This document shows, one piece after another, positions 46,007 to 55,296 of a stretch of DNA of 64,000 bases (positions are counted from its first letter, which is position 1; every line of letters starts with the position of its first letter). This stretch comes from Chitinophaga pinensis (GTDB lineage Bacteria; Bacteroidota; Bacteroidia; Chitinophagales; CAMDFR01). Location: assembly GCA_945860705.1 (NCBI GenBank), contig CAMART010000003.1, positions 62,001 through 126,000 of the forward strand. The letters run 5' to 3'. The notes under the pieces are model-generated. The model had not been told where the DNA came from, did no database searches, and was given only the letters and a program-made list of their open reading frames with translations. Both the position numbers and the translations under genes were made by a program.

Positions 46007-47881
46007 ATGAAAAATTATTTACTCTATTTTTTCTTATTGATATTTATAAGTATCAATATAAATGCACAACTCAGTAAAACAATCCTACCAAATGATGCAA
46101 AATTTATTGGTTCTGCTACAAAATCTGCTACATACACTTCTATACAATTAGGTAAAGTAGTACCTGTATCTGCTGATTTGACTTGGAGACCTTTACTTAT
46201 AAATAGATGTATCACTCATCATTCAAAATTACCTGATGAGCAACTAAAAGCTATCAAAGAAGCTAAACTCTCTTTGAAAATTAATTCCTCTTTAAAAACA
46301 GATGGTGCTGAAAACAGCAGTGCTAACAGTGCATACACACCTGTAGTTGGTAGAAATTTTGCAGGCAATACCAATACTGGAAGCACACCTCTAGATAACT
46401 CAATAGCAATATCAAATAATGATAATATAGTAAGTGTATGCAATACTTCTATTGAATTTTATAATTCAAGTGGTACTAGAACATTTACCAATAGTATAGA
46501 AACTTTTTTTAATGATGTTTCTATATCTAATGTTTGCGACCCAGTAGTAATCTATGATGGTGGCGCAGATAAATTTATTTTCTTTGCTCAAGAATGTTCA
46601 GGAAACTCGAGTAATACTAACTTACTAGTTTGTTTTTCTGTATCTAACGACCCAAATGCTGGGTGGTGGAGGTATAAACTGACTGGCGACCCTGCTAGTA
46701 CTAATACTTGGTTTGACTACCCAAAAATGGCAGTATCAAATAATGAATTATATATTACTGGAAATTCATTTTCAAATAGTGGTACATTTCAAGAAGCACT
46801 TCTTTATCAAATTGAAAAAAATAATGGATATACAGGTGGTACATTTAATTGGCAATATTGGAGAAATATAAGTGGTGCTCCTTTTACACTTCTTCCTGTA
46901 TCGAGTGGACAACAAGCAAACTATGGCCCTGGAATATATTTAGTAGCTACAAGTTCAAGTGGAGATAATAGTTTCAAATTTTATGATTTGACAAATGATA
47001 TGAGTGCAGCAGATGAAGCACTAAATGGATATAATATATCTACTACAAGCTACTCTCCTGCTTCAGATGCACAACAATTAGGAACTTCTATACTACTTGA
47101 TAATGGAGATTGTAGGGCTTTATCAGGATTTTATTTAAATGGATATATTCATTTTGTATTTCACTCAGATTTAGGAAGTGGCTATAATGGTATTAACTAT
47201 AATAGATTTGACTTATCAACTCAAACAAATACTTCTACTTTATTTGGTCAAAATGGTTTTGATTATTCATACCCTGCAGTAGCATCATTTTCTTCAAGTG
47301 CTACAGACAAATCAGTGATGATAGGTTTCGGTAGATCTGGACCATCGATTTATCCTGAAGTGAGAGTTGTAAGTTGTGATGCTGGATTTAATTGGGGACC
47401 TTCTACACTTGTAAAATCAGGTAATGGGTATTCTGCATTATTAGGTGGCAGTGTAGAAAGATGGGGTGACTATACAGGCATCAGTAGAAAACATAATGCT
47501 ACCCAACCTACAGTATGGATGAATGGTATGTTTGGTACAGGTGTCAATAACTGGGATACGTGGATTGGTGAAATCACAGCTACAGGGTCTTCTGCTACAG
47601 GAGTTAATGATTTAAAAAATAATACAAACATACAAGTATCTCCTAATCCGATTTATAATGAATTTAAGACTGAGTTTGACTTAACTGAAAAATTGAATAT
47701 AAGTATTCGTATTATAGATGCTCAAGGTAAAATAGTGAAAGAACTATATAACGGTATAGCACAATCTGGTAAAAATACATTTCTATTTAATAAAGCAAAT
47801 CTTGAAGCTGGTTCTTATATACTGAGTATAACATCTAATAATCAAACAATAAAAAATGAACAAATCATTATATCTAACTAG
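46007..47881 (+). CDS. Secreted T9SS cargo protein with a C-terminal sorting domain
   Basis: The 624-residue protein has a signal peptide ending INAQ and a large central domain rich in aromatic and beta segments (about 100-525, such as GWWRYKLTGDPASTNTWFDYPKM in parts and WGDYTGISRKHNATQPTVWM), resembling sialidase- or propeller-like surface proteins. The last ~80 residues are a type-A T9SS sorting domain (VSPNPIYNEF, IRIIDAQGKIVKELYNG, LEAGSYILSI). It should be exported by the T9SS and processed by PorU. The substrate or partner is unknown. Confidence 0.85.
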   Translation: MKNYLLYFFLLIFISININAQLSKTILPNDAKFIGSATKSATYTSIQLGKVVPVSADLTWRPLLINRCITHHSKLPDEQLKAIKEAKLSLKINSSLKTDGAENSSANSAYTPVVGRNFAGNTNTGSTPLDNSIAISNNDNIVSVCNTSIEFYNSSGTRTFTNSIETFFNDVSISNVCDPVVIYDGGADKFIFFAQECSGNSSNTNLLVCFSVSNDPNAGWWRYKLTGDPASTNTWFDYPKMAVSNNELYITGNSFSNSGTFQEALLYQIEKNNGYTGGTFNWQYWRNISGAPFTLLPVSSGQQANYGPGIYLVATSSSGDNSFKFYDLTNDMSAADEALNGYNISTTSYSPASDAQQLGTSILLDNGDCRALSGFYLNGYIHFVFHSDLGSGYNGINYNRFDLSTQTNTSTLFGQNGFDYSYPAVASFSSSATDKSVMIGFGRSGPSIYPEVRVVSCDAGFNWGPSTLVKSGNGYSALLGGSVERWGDYTGISRKHNATQPTVWMNGMFGTGVNNWDTWIGEITATGSSATGVNDLKNNTNIQVSPNPIYNEFKTEFDLTEKLNISIRIIDAQGKIVKELYNGIAQSGKNTFLFNKANLEAGSYILSITSNNQTIKNEQIIISN

Positions 47882-48206
47882 TTTATTAATTATTATTTGC
47901 ATAACATTTAGTGCATGTAATAGAGAAAAAGTAAAAAGTAACGAAGCTAAAACTGCCAATACTACTACAGAAGAAAAATCTAGTACTACATCTACTACTA
48001 ATCAAGATGCAAAACCAATAGATGGTGCAAATACACATAGTGAGACTAAGGAAGCATCTAATAGCAACAATAATAATACTAAAGCAGTAAATACAGAAGC
48101 TAGCAAAAGTCAAAAAACAGAAATAAAGCATGGCACTGATGCCCCTGCTAAACTAGACAGTATTAAAAACGCAAAAGCAAAAGAAAAATTTAAAGATAAA
48201 CCCTAA
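47856..48206 (+). CDS. Small low-complexity lipoprotein
   Basis: The 116-residue protein has a lipoprotein signal (ITFSAC) and then a very Ser/Thr/Asn/Lys-rich chain with no fold-like hydrophobic core. It overlaps the cargo gene by 26 bases in a different frame, with the start inside the end of the sorting-domain codons. Such tails suggest a flexible linker or spacer at the cell surface or in the periplasm. I do not recognise a family. Confidence 0.7.
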   Translation: MNKSLYLTSLLIIICITFSACNREKVKSNEAKTANTTTEEKSSTTSTTNQDAKPIDGANTHSETKEASNSNNNNTKAVNTEASKSQKTEIKHGTDAPAKLDSIKNAKAKEKFKDKP

Positions 48207-48209
48207 TTC

Positions 48210-49253
48210 ATGCGATATATAAGCTTACTTACTATTATATCTATAATTATTTTCACTACTACTAACTGCAAAAAACCTGATAATACTAGTAATCTAAATG
48301 ATTTAAATAATACATTGGGTTTTGGTGTACTAAGTAAAATAAATGGGATATGGAATGGTTCTCTTACATCTACTACTGCACTTGGTTCTTATCCAGAGTG
48401 GATTGTAGATTTTAGACCACTAAGTGAAAACCAAATTTCTGCAAAAAACGAATTGGATTCGCTTAATGATATTCATTTAAGTTTTTTTATTGCAAAATAT
48501 AAAGACGAATACAGAGTATGTTTTAGAAATGGTGGTTCGTTTGCAGGGAATACTAGAGTTTCTTATTTTTTAGCAGATAGTGTTTATGAAACTAGTACCG
48601 AATCTTATTATCGTTTTTCTGAAATCATAAAAGGTAAAAATAGAGCCTACACAGAACTCATTTTTAGGAGTGATAGTTTTTATATGAAATCATATACCAA
48701 TATATACAATACTCTTGCAGCACCTGCTCTACATATGTCTTGGTCTGCCAAAAAACAAGATATAACTTCTAGTCAAACAACTACAGCACTTTTCGATTTC
48801 CCAAAGAAAACGTTGACTAAAGATTTCACTTCATCATTTGATGGTATCACAGAAGCTATATTTTACAATTCGACTACCGACCCTTATGCTGAGTCTGCTC
48901 AACCATACTTAGGTAAGACAACTATTAATTATACTTATGCAAGTGGATTTACTCCATCATCTAGCAAAAAGGTATTTCTACTTATCACTACTCAACCATT
49001 GATTTCAGGATTTAGCATCAATACTTCTAATATGAAATATCGTTCTAGATACGTGATACTTTCTGCTACTGATCAAAATTTTGATTTTAATTATATGCAT
49101 CCGGGCACTTATTATATCTATGCACTCTATGATGCTGATGGCAATAATTATTTCAGTTCAGGAGACTGGACGAGTACGACCAATACTACATTTACACTAG
49201 GTGCACTTGCAACACAAACTGCTACTACTCAAATAAACTTTACAATACCATAA
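48210..49253 (+). CDS. Lipoprotein of unknown function
   Basis: The 347-residue protein has a lipoprotein signal (IFTTTNC) and a beta-rich body (FGVLSKINGIWNGSL, YRVCFRNGGSF). A late segment (ITTQPLISGFSIN, then PGTYYIYALYDADGNNYFSSGDW in parts) resembles an Ig-like or CBM-like sandwich. I do not recognise a family. It starts 3 bases after the low-complexity lipoprotein and ends right before the next gene, so it belongs to the same transcription unit. Confidence 0.75.
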   Translation: MRYISLLTIISIIIFTTTNCKKPDNTSNLNDLNNTLGFGVLSKINGIWNGSLTSTTALGSYPEWIVDFRPLSENQISAKNELDSLNDIHLSFFIAKYKDEYRVCFRNGGSFAGNTRVSYFLADSVYETSTESYYRFSEIIKGKNRAYTELIFRSDSFYMKSYTNIYNTLAAPALHMSWSAKKQDITSSQTTTALFDFPKKTLTKDFTSSFDGITEAIFYNSTTDPYAESAQPYLGKTTINYTYASGFTPSSSKKVFLLITTQPLISGFSINTSNMKYRSRYVILSATDQNFDFNYMHPGTYYIYALYDADGNNYFSSGDWTSTTNTTFTLGALATQTATTQINFTIP

Positions 49254-49694
49254 ATGAAAAAACATATATTAATTTGTGCATTGTTTTTAATAAGTCTATA
49301 CCTATTAAACTCATGTTGTACAAAAGTTGGATGTTTAGGTGTTGATGATATTCGAACTATTAAATTATACAATTTCAATAGCACCGATTTTGATACTATT
49401 TATTTATTAAAATATGATATTGGAAATAATTTTACAAATAAATTAGATAGTAATATTTATAATATCTACAATATCGAAAATAGGAATAATGAATATAATG
49501 AGTTAATGTTAAATCTATTTATTAATAAAGATTTTGAATACAAATTAGTATTTAAGAGTATAAACCAAGAATACAAAATCAAAAACATTACTTCAGAAAA
49601 GAATAAATGTAATTGTGACTATTTTGATGCTTTAAAATCATATATTGTAAACGATTCGCTTATTGAGGATTCTTATTTATCCATCTATCGCTAG
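49254..49694 (+). CDS. Small lipoprotein-like protein of unknown function
   Basis: The 146-residue protein has a signal segment ending LLNSCC that looks like a lipoprotein signal, and then an Asn/Tyr/Asp-rich body with several cysteines (CCTKVGC, KCNCDY). It starts directly after the preceding stop. Its own stop overlaps the stop of the convergent receptor gene at CTAG. Its base composition looks even more AT-rich than its neighbours. No family recognised. Confidence 0.65.
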   Translation: MKKHILICALFLISLYLLNSCCTKVGCLGVDDIRTIKLYNFNSTDFDTIYLLKYDIGNNFTNKLDSNIYNIYNIENRNNEYNELMLNLFINKDFEYKLVFKSINQEYKIKNITSEKNKCNCDYFDALKSYIVNDSLIEDSYLSIYR

Positions 49695-52114
49695 AAAGCT
49701 TCCATACCTCCACCTCCATTCATGTTTTCATCCATACCTCCACCGCGTTTTTTTGTAGATGATTTATTATCATTATTACCAAATCTGTATGTAAGTCCTA
49801 CATAGAAATTTCTTGTATCTCTTTTTCTGATGGCATTGCTTTCAAAATTAAATCCAGATGCTTCTACGGCAAACTGACGGGTATTAAATATATCACTTAC
49901 TCTAAGATTTACTATCAATTTCCCTTTCAGTGCAAAAAACTTCATGCCTACTTCAGCACCATGCATAGATCTCATACGTCCTTGTGGGAATTGATTGGGT
50001 CCTCTATAATTATACATAGCTTGTATATTCCAAAATTTCATGATAGTCCAGTTGCTTATGAAATTGAAACCATACATGATATTTTGTCTATTTTTCAAAT
50101 CTCTAAATCTAGAATCAACCAATGTTTGTCCACCACCATTTACATCCAGACTTAATGTCCACCATTTGTAAGGATTATATCTACCGCTCAATTCTACTCC
50201 ATAGTTGTGTGCTGTACCTATATTACCAGATATGATTCTACCAAATCCTTCATTATCTACTTTTCTAACGAACGTAATCATATCATATTGTAATCGATAA
50301 TAAACAGTACTTGAGAAGGTATATTTTTGGTTATTTTTATCAAAACCTAACTCAAAAGAATGGGTTGTTTCTGGTTGTAAAGCAGGATTTCCACTACGAA
50401 CATTTCTAGGGTCGCTATAGTCGCCAAATGGATTTAGCTGATTGATACCAGGTCTCTGTAGTCTTCTACTATAGGTAAATCGCATACTTCTATCTTTACC
50501 CAAATCTACATTCATATGTAAACTAGGAAATAATTTAAAATAATTATTTTTAAAAACTTCATTTGTATTAATCAATTTACCAAGTGTACGAGTGTCTTCT
50601 GCTCTCAATCCAATTTTGTAGGAGAGCTTTTCATAACTAGAATTGAAAGTGACATACGCTGCATTGATATGATCTCTATAAACAAATTGATTGGTTCTAT
50701 TCGTATCAGTATAATAATCAGAAATACTACTATTATTTTTTAAAGAATAATCTAATAATCTGTCTGTTTCATTATATCTGTAGCTATATCCTATTTCCAT
50801 AAATGATTTTGGATTAAATGGATGTACGTAATTAATTAGTGCATTAGCATTTTGAAGTTTTACATCAGTAATTACACTATCATAGACTATATTATTATCT
50901 ACAATTATTTTATTTAAATAAGATTCAGAAGCTGTAAGTAAATTATATTCTTTTCCATTTTGATAATATACATCTATAGTGAATTCTTTCTTTGGGGTTT
51001 TATACAAACGTCTATAAGAAATAGTCCCATCTACATATCTATTTTTGGTATGTGTGATGGCTTCTCTACTACTCGTATAGTCAATAGCGGAGTCTTGATT
51101 GTAAAAATATCTATCTACTTTATTATACTCATTATTTCTATTGATGCTATAGTTACTTACAAATGACAAGGTGTTTTTATCGTTTAGAAAAAAATCAATA
51201 CCTACCTTAGGTGCAATATTAAGTGGTTTATTAAGTCCTCTAGATTTAAAATGCTGATAAAAAGTAGTGTCTATTGCCGTATTAGTACTATTAAAGATAC
51301 CTCGTGTATATGCGTAGTTGTGCTGAAATCCTAAATTGGTAGTTAAATTAAATATCTTGTTTTTATAGTTGAGAGAAGCACCTGCGGTATATTTATTTCT
51401 TGTACCCACTGTAGCAGTAATATTACCACTAATGCCCTGTTTTGCATTTTTTTTAAGTACAATATTGATGATTCCCCCTGTACCTTCTGCATCATATTTT
51501 GCAGATGGATTACCTATTATTTCTATACTTTCAATCATACTTGCAGGTATTTGGTCTAGCACGGTATTTATATTCCCTCCTCTACTACCTATGGGTTTTC
51601 CATCTATTTGTATATTTAGATTTGATGAACCTCGCATCTCAACTTTCTCATCGGAGTTGAGACTTACACCAGGTAATGTTTGTAAAATATCTACCGCTGT
51701 ACCTCCTGTACTTACAGTATTTTTATCAATATTTATTATTCTTTTATCTAGTGTATTTTGCACATATGATTTTTCACTAGTCACATTTACTTCACCCAAT
51801 ACTTTATCATTTGATTTTAGTAAAATAGAAGGCAATTCTATAGTTTCTTTCACATAAAGTTTTTTTGCAAAAGGTATGTAGCCTGCTTGTTTTATATCTA
51901 CTATTACAAGCATTTTTTCTTTAAAAGTATAACTAAACTTTCCATCCACATCTGTTTGTACTGCAGCAATCATTTTGCTGCTATCTTTGAAAACTATGGT
52001 ACAAAATTCAATAGGTTTATTAGTACCAGCATCTTTTACAGAGCCTGTTATTGTATATTGTGAAAAGAGAGAATTAGTAAAAATTATGAGGACAAATAAC
52101 AAAAGATTTTTCAT
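49691..52114 (-). CDS. TonB-dependent-receptor-like outer-membrane protein
   Basis: The 807-residue protein has a signal peptide (ending LFSQ), a carboxypeptidase-regulatory-like domain (about 22-105, TITGSVKDAGTNKPIEFCTIVF in part), a plug domain (about 120-215, GSSNLNIQIDGKPIGSRGG, ASMIESIEIIGNPSAKYDAEGTGGIINIVLKK in part) and a C-terminal barrel. It ends in a Gly-rich tail (GGGMDENMNGGGGMEAF). It belongs to the OMP_b-brl_3 type of receptor. The substrate is unknown, and no SusD-like partner is next to it. Confidence 0.9.
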   Translation of the reverse strand: MKNLLLFVLIIFTNSLFSQYTITGSVKDAGTNKPIEFCTIVFKDSSKMIAAVQTDVDGKFSYTFKEKMLVIVDIKQAGYIPFAKKLYVKETIELPSILLKSNDKVLGEVNVTSEKSYVQNTLDKRIINIDKNTVSTGGTAVDILQTLPGVSLNSDEKVEMRGSSNLNIQIDGKPIGSRGGNINTVLDQIPASMIESIEIIGNPSAKYDAEGTGGIINIVLKKNAKQGISGNITATVGTRNKYTAGASLNYKNKIFNLTTNLGFQHNYAYTRGIFNSTNTAIDTTFYQHFKSRGLNKPLNIAPKVGIDFFLNDKNTLSFVSNYSINRNNEYNKVDRYFYNQDSAIDYTSSREAITHTKNRYVDGTISYRRLYKTPKKEFTIDVYYQNGKEYNLLTASESYLNKIIVDNNIVYDSVITDVKLQNANALINYVHPFNPKSFMEIGYSYRYNETDRLLDYSLKNNSSISDYYTDTNRTNQFVYRDHINAAYVTFNSSYEKLSYKIGLRAEDTRTLGKLINTNEVFKNNYFKLFPSLHMNVDLGKDRSMRFTYSRRLQRPGINQLNPFGDYSDPRNVRSGNPALQPETTHSFELGFDKNNQKYTFSSTVYYRLQYDMITFVRKVDNEGFGRIISGNIGTAHNYGVELSGRYNPYKWWTLSLDVNGGGQTLVDSRFRDLKNRQNIMYGFNFISNWTIMKFWNIQAMYNYRGPNQFPQGRMRSMHGAEVGMKFFALKGKLIVNLRVSDIFNTRQFAVEASGFNFESNAIRKRDTRNFYVGLTYRFGNNDNKSSTKKRGGGMDENMNGGGGMEAF

Positions 52115-52155
52115 AGTGCAAAGTTACGCATATAAAAAAATCTTATATTATATAA

Positions 52156-53157
52156 TTATGAATTTTCTTTATTTGCTTTAGCTTCTTTAAGTATAGCTTC
52201 TTGGTCGCCCCAATTGTCATAAGCTCTAATGATTTTTTTCACCAATTTATGACGTACTACGTCTTTTTCACTAAGATTGATAATACCTATTCCATTGATA
52301 TTTTCAAGTATTTTCAAACCTACTCCTAGTCCACTTCGCTGATTTCTCGGCAAATCTATTTGTGTCATATCTCCCGTCACTATTGCTTTAGCAGATGGTC
52401 CTATCCTCGTCAAAAACATTTTAAGTTGCGGTACAGTAGTATTTTGTGCTTCATCTAAAATAATAAACGCATTATCAAGCGTACGACCACGCATAAAAGC
52501 AAGAGGTGCTATTTCTATGATTCTATTTGTAATCATATAATTGAGCTTTTCTGGATGTATCATATCATCAAGCGCATCATACAATGGTCTTAAATATGGG
52601 TCTATTTTTTCTTTTAAATCTCCTGGCAAAAATCCTAAGTTCTCACCAGCCTCTACAGCTGGTCTTGTGAGTATGATTCTTTTTACTTGTCTTTCTTTCA
52701 ATGCTTTTACAGCTAATGCTACAGCAGTATAAGTTTTACCAGTACCTGCTGGCCCTATAGCAAAAAGTATGTCATTCTTTTGTGCTGCTAGTACTAGTTT
52801 TCGTTGGTTAGGTGTTTTTGCTCGCACTACATGACCACCATGACCATGCACAATTATCTCACCTTTAGTATCTGCTGGAGTTTCTATTGCTTTTTTTTCT
52901 ATATCACCTCCTGTTACTATTTCCTCAAAATCTTGATAGGAAATGTATTTAGCTCTCTCGAGTTTATCTACTACTTGAGATACTTTTTGTTTAAATTTTA
53001 TTATATTTTTCTCGTCACCATTGACTTTCACACTCTGTCCTCTTGCACTTATTTTCAAGCTTGGAAAAGCATTTTTCAATATATTAAACTTATCATTATT
53101 GACTCCAAAGAACTCAATTGGATCAATAGTTTCTAAATGCATAGTTAATTCACTCAA
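52156..53157 (-). CDS. phoH: PhoH-family ATPase
   Basis: The 333-residue protein has an N-terminal KH-like part (about 20-80), a PhoH ATPase with Walker A GPAGTGKTYTAVALAV and the conserved TRPAVEAGENLGFLPGDL, and Walker B AFIILDEAQN. PhoH is a cytosolic ATPase linked to phosphate stress and to RNA metabolism with YbeY-type proteins; the exact role is unsettled. It is divergent from the SAM hydrolase gene across 43 bases, and the barrel receptor gene ends about 40 bases from its stop. Confidence 0.93.
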   Translation of the reverse strand: MSELTMHLETIDPIEFFGVNNDKFNILKNAFPSLKISARGQSVKVNGDEKNIIKFKQKVSQVVDKLERAKYISYQDFEEIVTGGDIEKKAIETPADTKGEIIVHGHGGHVVRAKTPNQRKLVLAAQKNDILFAIGPAGTGKTYTAVALAVKALKERQVKRIILTRPAVEAGENLGFLPGDLKEKIDPYLRPLYDALDDMIHPEKLNYMITNRIIEIAPLAFMRGRTLDNAFIILDEAQNTTVPQLKMFLTRIGPSAKAIVTGDMTQIDLPRNQRSGLGVGLKILENINGIGIINLSEKDVVRHKLVKKIIRAYDNWGDQEAILKEAKANKENS

Positions 53158-53164
53158 TTCTTAC

Positions 53165-53172
53165 TAATTTTG
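53165..53172 (+). promoter_or_regulatory. Candidate -7 element for the SAM hydrolase gene (TAATTTTG)
   Basis: TAATTTTG matches TAnnTTTG and lies 28 bases before the ATG at 53201 in the short divergent region with phoH. The upstream -33 box would lie inside the phoH coding start, so the match is partial. Confidence 0.35.
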
Positions 53173-53200
53173 AGCGAAAATAAGTAATTTTATTTACTCA

Positions 53201-53959
53201 ATGTCTATAATTACATTAACATCTGATTTTGGTTGGCGAGACCACTACCTTTCTTCACTGAAAGGAAAGCTACTTTGTCAAATACCAAATACTACAATTA
53301 TAGATATTTCTCATGAAGTAATGCCCCAAAATGTTATTGATGCATCATTTATATTCAAAAACGCATATGCTAATTTCCCTGAACAGACTATACACATTGT
53401 AGCTGTAGACCTAGCAGGCACAAGTAATATCAAGTTGCTATACTGTCATCATGAAAACATGCATTTCATCATTCCAGACAATGGTATTATCTCGTTAGTA
53501 TTTGAAGAACTGCCTAAAAATATAATAGAAATAGACTTACTTGGATTTCCACTCTATATTTCTTACAAAGAAATCTTTGCGTATCTGTGCGAAAAAATTT
53601 CGAATCACGAACCAATAGAAGGCAAACTTGTGCAGAGCATCAAATCATTTACTATGTTACGTCCTATGACCTATCCAGATATGATCAAAGGTTCTGTGAT
53701 TTATATCGATCATTTTGATAATGCTATAACGAATATCAAAAAAAATGAATTTGACGCAATAAGAAAAGAACGAAGCTATGAAATACAGTTTAGCAAAAAT
53801 ATTTTGCAACTAAGTGAAACTTATTCCAATGTTCCAGAAGGAGAAAAACTTTGTCTGTTTAACAGTATTGGTTTACTTGAAATAGCTATTAATAAAGGTA
53901 ATGCTTCTAGTCTTCTCAACCTAAAAGGAGGTAGTACTATACAAATATTTTTCAAATAA
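53201..53959 (+). CDS. SAM hydroxide adenosyltransferase (DUF62/chlorinase-fluorinase fold)
   Basis: The 252-residue protein has the family opening MSIITLTSDFGWRDHYLSSLKG, HIVAVDLAG, and PDNGIISLVFEELP, followed by a C-terminal small barrel domain (VIYIDHFDNAITNIKKNEFD). Most family members hydrolyse SAM to adenosine and methionine using an activated hydroxide. Only a few are halogenases, and I see nothing to point to halogenation. Its neighbours are a small ABM-domain protein and aroB, though the link to shikimate synthesis is positional only. Confidence 0.88.
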   Translation: MSIITLTSDFGWRDHYLSSLKGKLLCQIPNTTIIDISHEVMPQNVIDASFIFKNAYANFPEQTIHIVAVDLAGTSNIKLLYCHHENMHFIIPDNGIISLVFEELPKNIIEIDLLGFPLYISYKEIFAYLCEKISNHEPIEGKLVQSIKSFTMLRPMTYPDMIKGSVIYIDHFDNAITNIKKNEFDAIRKERSYEIQFSKNILQLSETYSNVPEGEKLCLFNSIGLLEIAINKGNASSLLNLKGGSTIQIFFK

Positions 53960-53966
53960 TAATCCT

Positions 53967-54260
53967 ATGATTACACGTATCGTAAAACTTCATATAGATG
54001 AAAATAAAGTAGCTGATTTTATAGCAATATATGAATCAAGTAAATCATTTATTCAAAACTCTAGTGGAAATATTTCAGTGAAGTTAGTAAAAGATATACA
54101 TCAAGAAAATATTTTATTTACTATAAGTGAATGGAATTGTGAAGAAGATTTAAATAACTATAGAAATACAGAATTTTTTGCAAAAGTATGGTCACAAGTA
54201 AAAACGCTACTCATCAGTAAAACAGATGCATGGAGCTTAGAAGAAATAATTAATCATTAA
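53967..54260 (+). CDS. Antibiotic-biosynthesis-monooxygenase (ABM) domain protein
   Basis: The 97-residue dimeric ferredoxin-like fold has the family pattern MITRIVKLHIDENKVADFIAIYESS and NILFTISEWNCEEDLNNYRNTEFF split around its centre. Proteins of this type range from monooxygenases to heme-handling enzymes, and no catalytic residue can be assigned here. It is flanked by the SAM hydrolase and aroB with 1-7 base gaps, so it is in their operon. Confidence 0.82.
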   Translation: MITRIVKLHIDENKVADFIAIYESSKSFIQNSSGNISVKLVKDIHQENILFTISEWNCEEDLNNYRNTEFFAKVWSQVKTLLISKTDAWSLEEIINH

Positions 54261-54261
54261 A

Positions 54262-55296
54262 ATGACCATGCAACTTCATCTAAATATAAAGTTTGACATT
54301 AATGAATTAAAATTATTTATAGAACAAAATAATTTTGATAAAATATTTATTCTTACAGATGAAAATACATCTTTACATTGTTTACCTATTATCAAAAATT
54401 TCATAACTGAATTCTATGAAATAAAAATAAAAAGTGGTGAAGCAAATAAAAATTTAGATACATGTAAATATATTTGGGAAGAATTATTCAAGCAAAACGC
54501 ATCTCGACAAAGTTTACTTATCAATCTTGGTGGTGGCGTAATCACTGACATGGGTGCATTTATAGCTTCTGTTTTTAAACGTGGTATTTCATGTATCAAT
54601 ATCCCTACATCTTTACTTTCTATGGTAGATGCAAGTGTAGGTGCGAAAACTGGAATAGATTTTTTTGGAATTAAAAATAGTTTAGGAACTTTTTACGAAG
54701 CAAAAATGACTATTATTGATAGTAGTTTTTTAGATACCTTACCTAAAAGACACATCCAATCTGGATTTGTAGAAATGCTCAAACATGGTATTATAGCTGA
54801 TTTATTTTATTTCAAACAACTACTTCAAATAAGTTTTGATGAACAGAACGATTGGAATAGATACATAAAAAAATCTATAGAAATAAAATCGAAAATCGTA
54901 CTCGAAGACCCAGCTGAAAAAGGAATCAGAAAAATATTAAATTTTGGTCATAGTGTTGGACATGCTTTAGAATCTTATTTTTTAAATACTGATAAAACAT
55001 TATATCATGGAGAGGCTATACTTTATGGAATGAAAGTAGCTATGCATTTATCTATTATAAAAAATAATGCTGATAAAAATATATTAGCTGAATTAGAAAT
55101 ATTTTCAGAAAAAACAAACCTTGCAAAAAAACTTGCATTTGATAAAAATGAAATTATTCAGTTACTCACTCAAGATAAAAAAAATAACAATGATGAATTT
55201 TTATTTGTTTTAATCAATGAAGACAATCAAGCTGAATATGACCGTAGATGCACCAAAGAAGAAATATTAAACGCTTTAAACACAATACATGCCTAG
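54262..55296 (+). CDS. aroB: 3-dehydroquinate synthase
   Basis: This NAD- and metal-dependent enzyme carries out the second step of the shikimate pathway. The 344 residues keep the NAD-binding INLGGGVITDMGAFIASVFKRG, the PTSLLSMVDASVGAKTGID segment, and the metal-ligand regions GFVEMLKHGII, LNFGHSVGHALE and YHGEAILYGM. The start is the ATG at 54262; a second ATG two codons on is possible. It overlaps aroA by 8 bases. Confidence 0.95.
   Translation: MTMQLHLNIKFDINELKLFIEQNNFDKIFILTDENTSLHCLPIIKNFITEFYEIKIKSGEANKNLDTCKYIWEELFKQNASRQSLLINLGGGVITDMGAFIASVFKRGISCINIPTSLLSMVDASVGAKTGIDFFGIKNSLGTFYEAKMTIIDSSFLDTLPKRHIQSGFVEMLKHGIIADLFYFKQLLQISFDEQNDWNRYIKKSIEIKSKIVLEDPAEKGIRKILNFGHSVGHALESYFLNTDKTLYHGEAILYGMKVAMHLSIIKNNADKNILAELEIFSEKTNLAKKLAFDKNEIIQLLTQDKKNNNDEFLFVLINEDNQAEYDRRCTKEEILNALNTIHA

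Noticed and set aside
51369-51857. 162-codon plus frame opposite the receptor gene
   Set aside because: It is antisense to the receptor plug domain; the hydrophobic look comes from the complement of beta strands.
53201-53959. Chlorinase or fluorinase activity
   Set aside because: Most members of this fold hydrolyse SAM; no halogenase-specific residue or biosynthetic context is visible.
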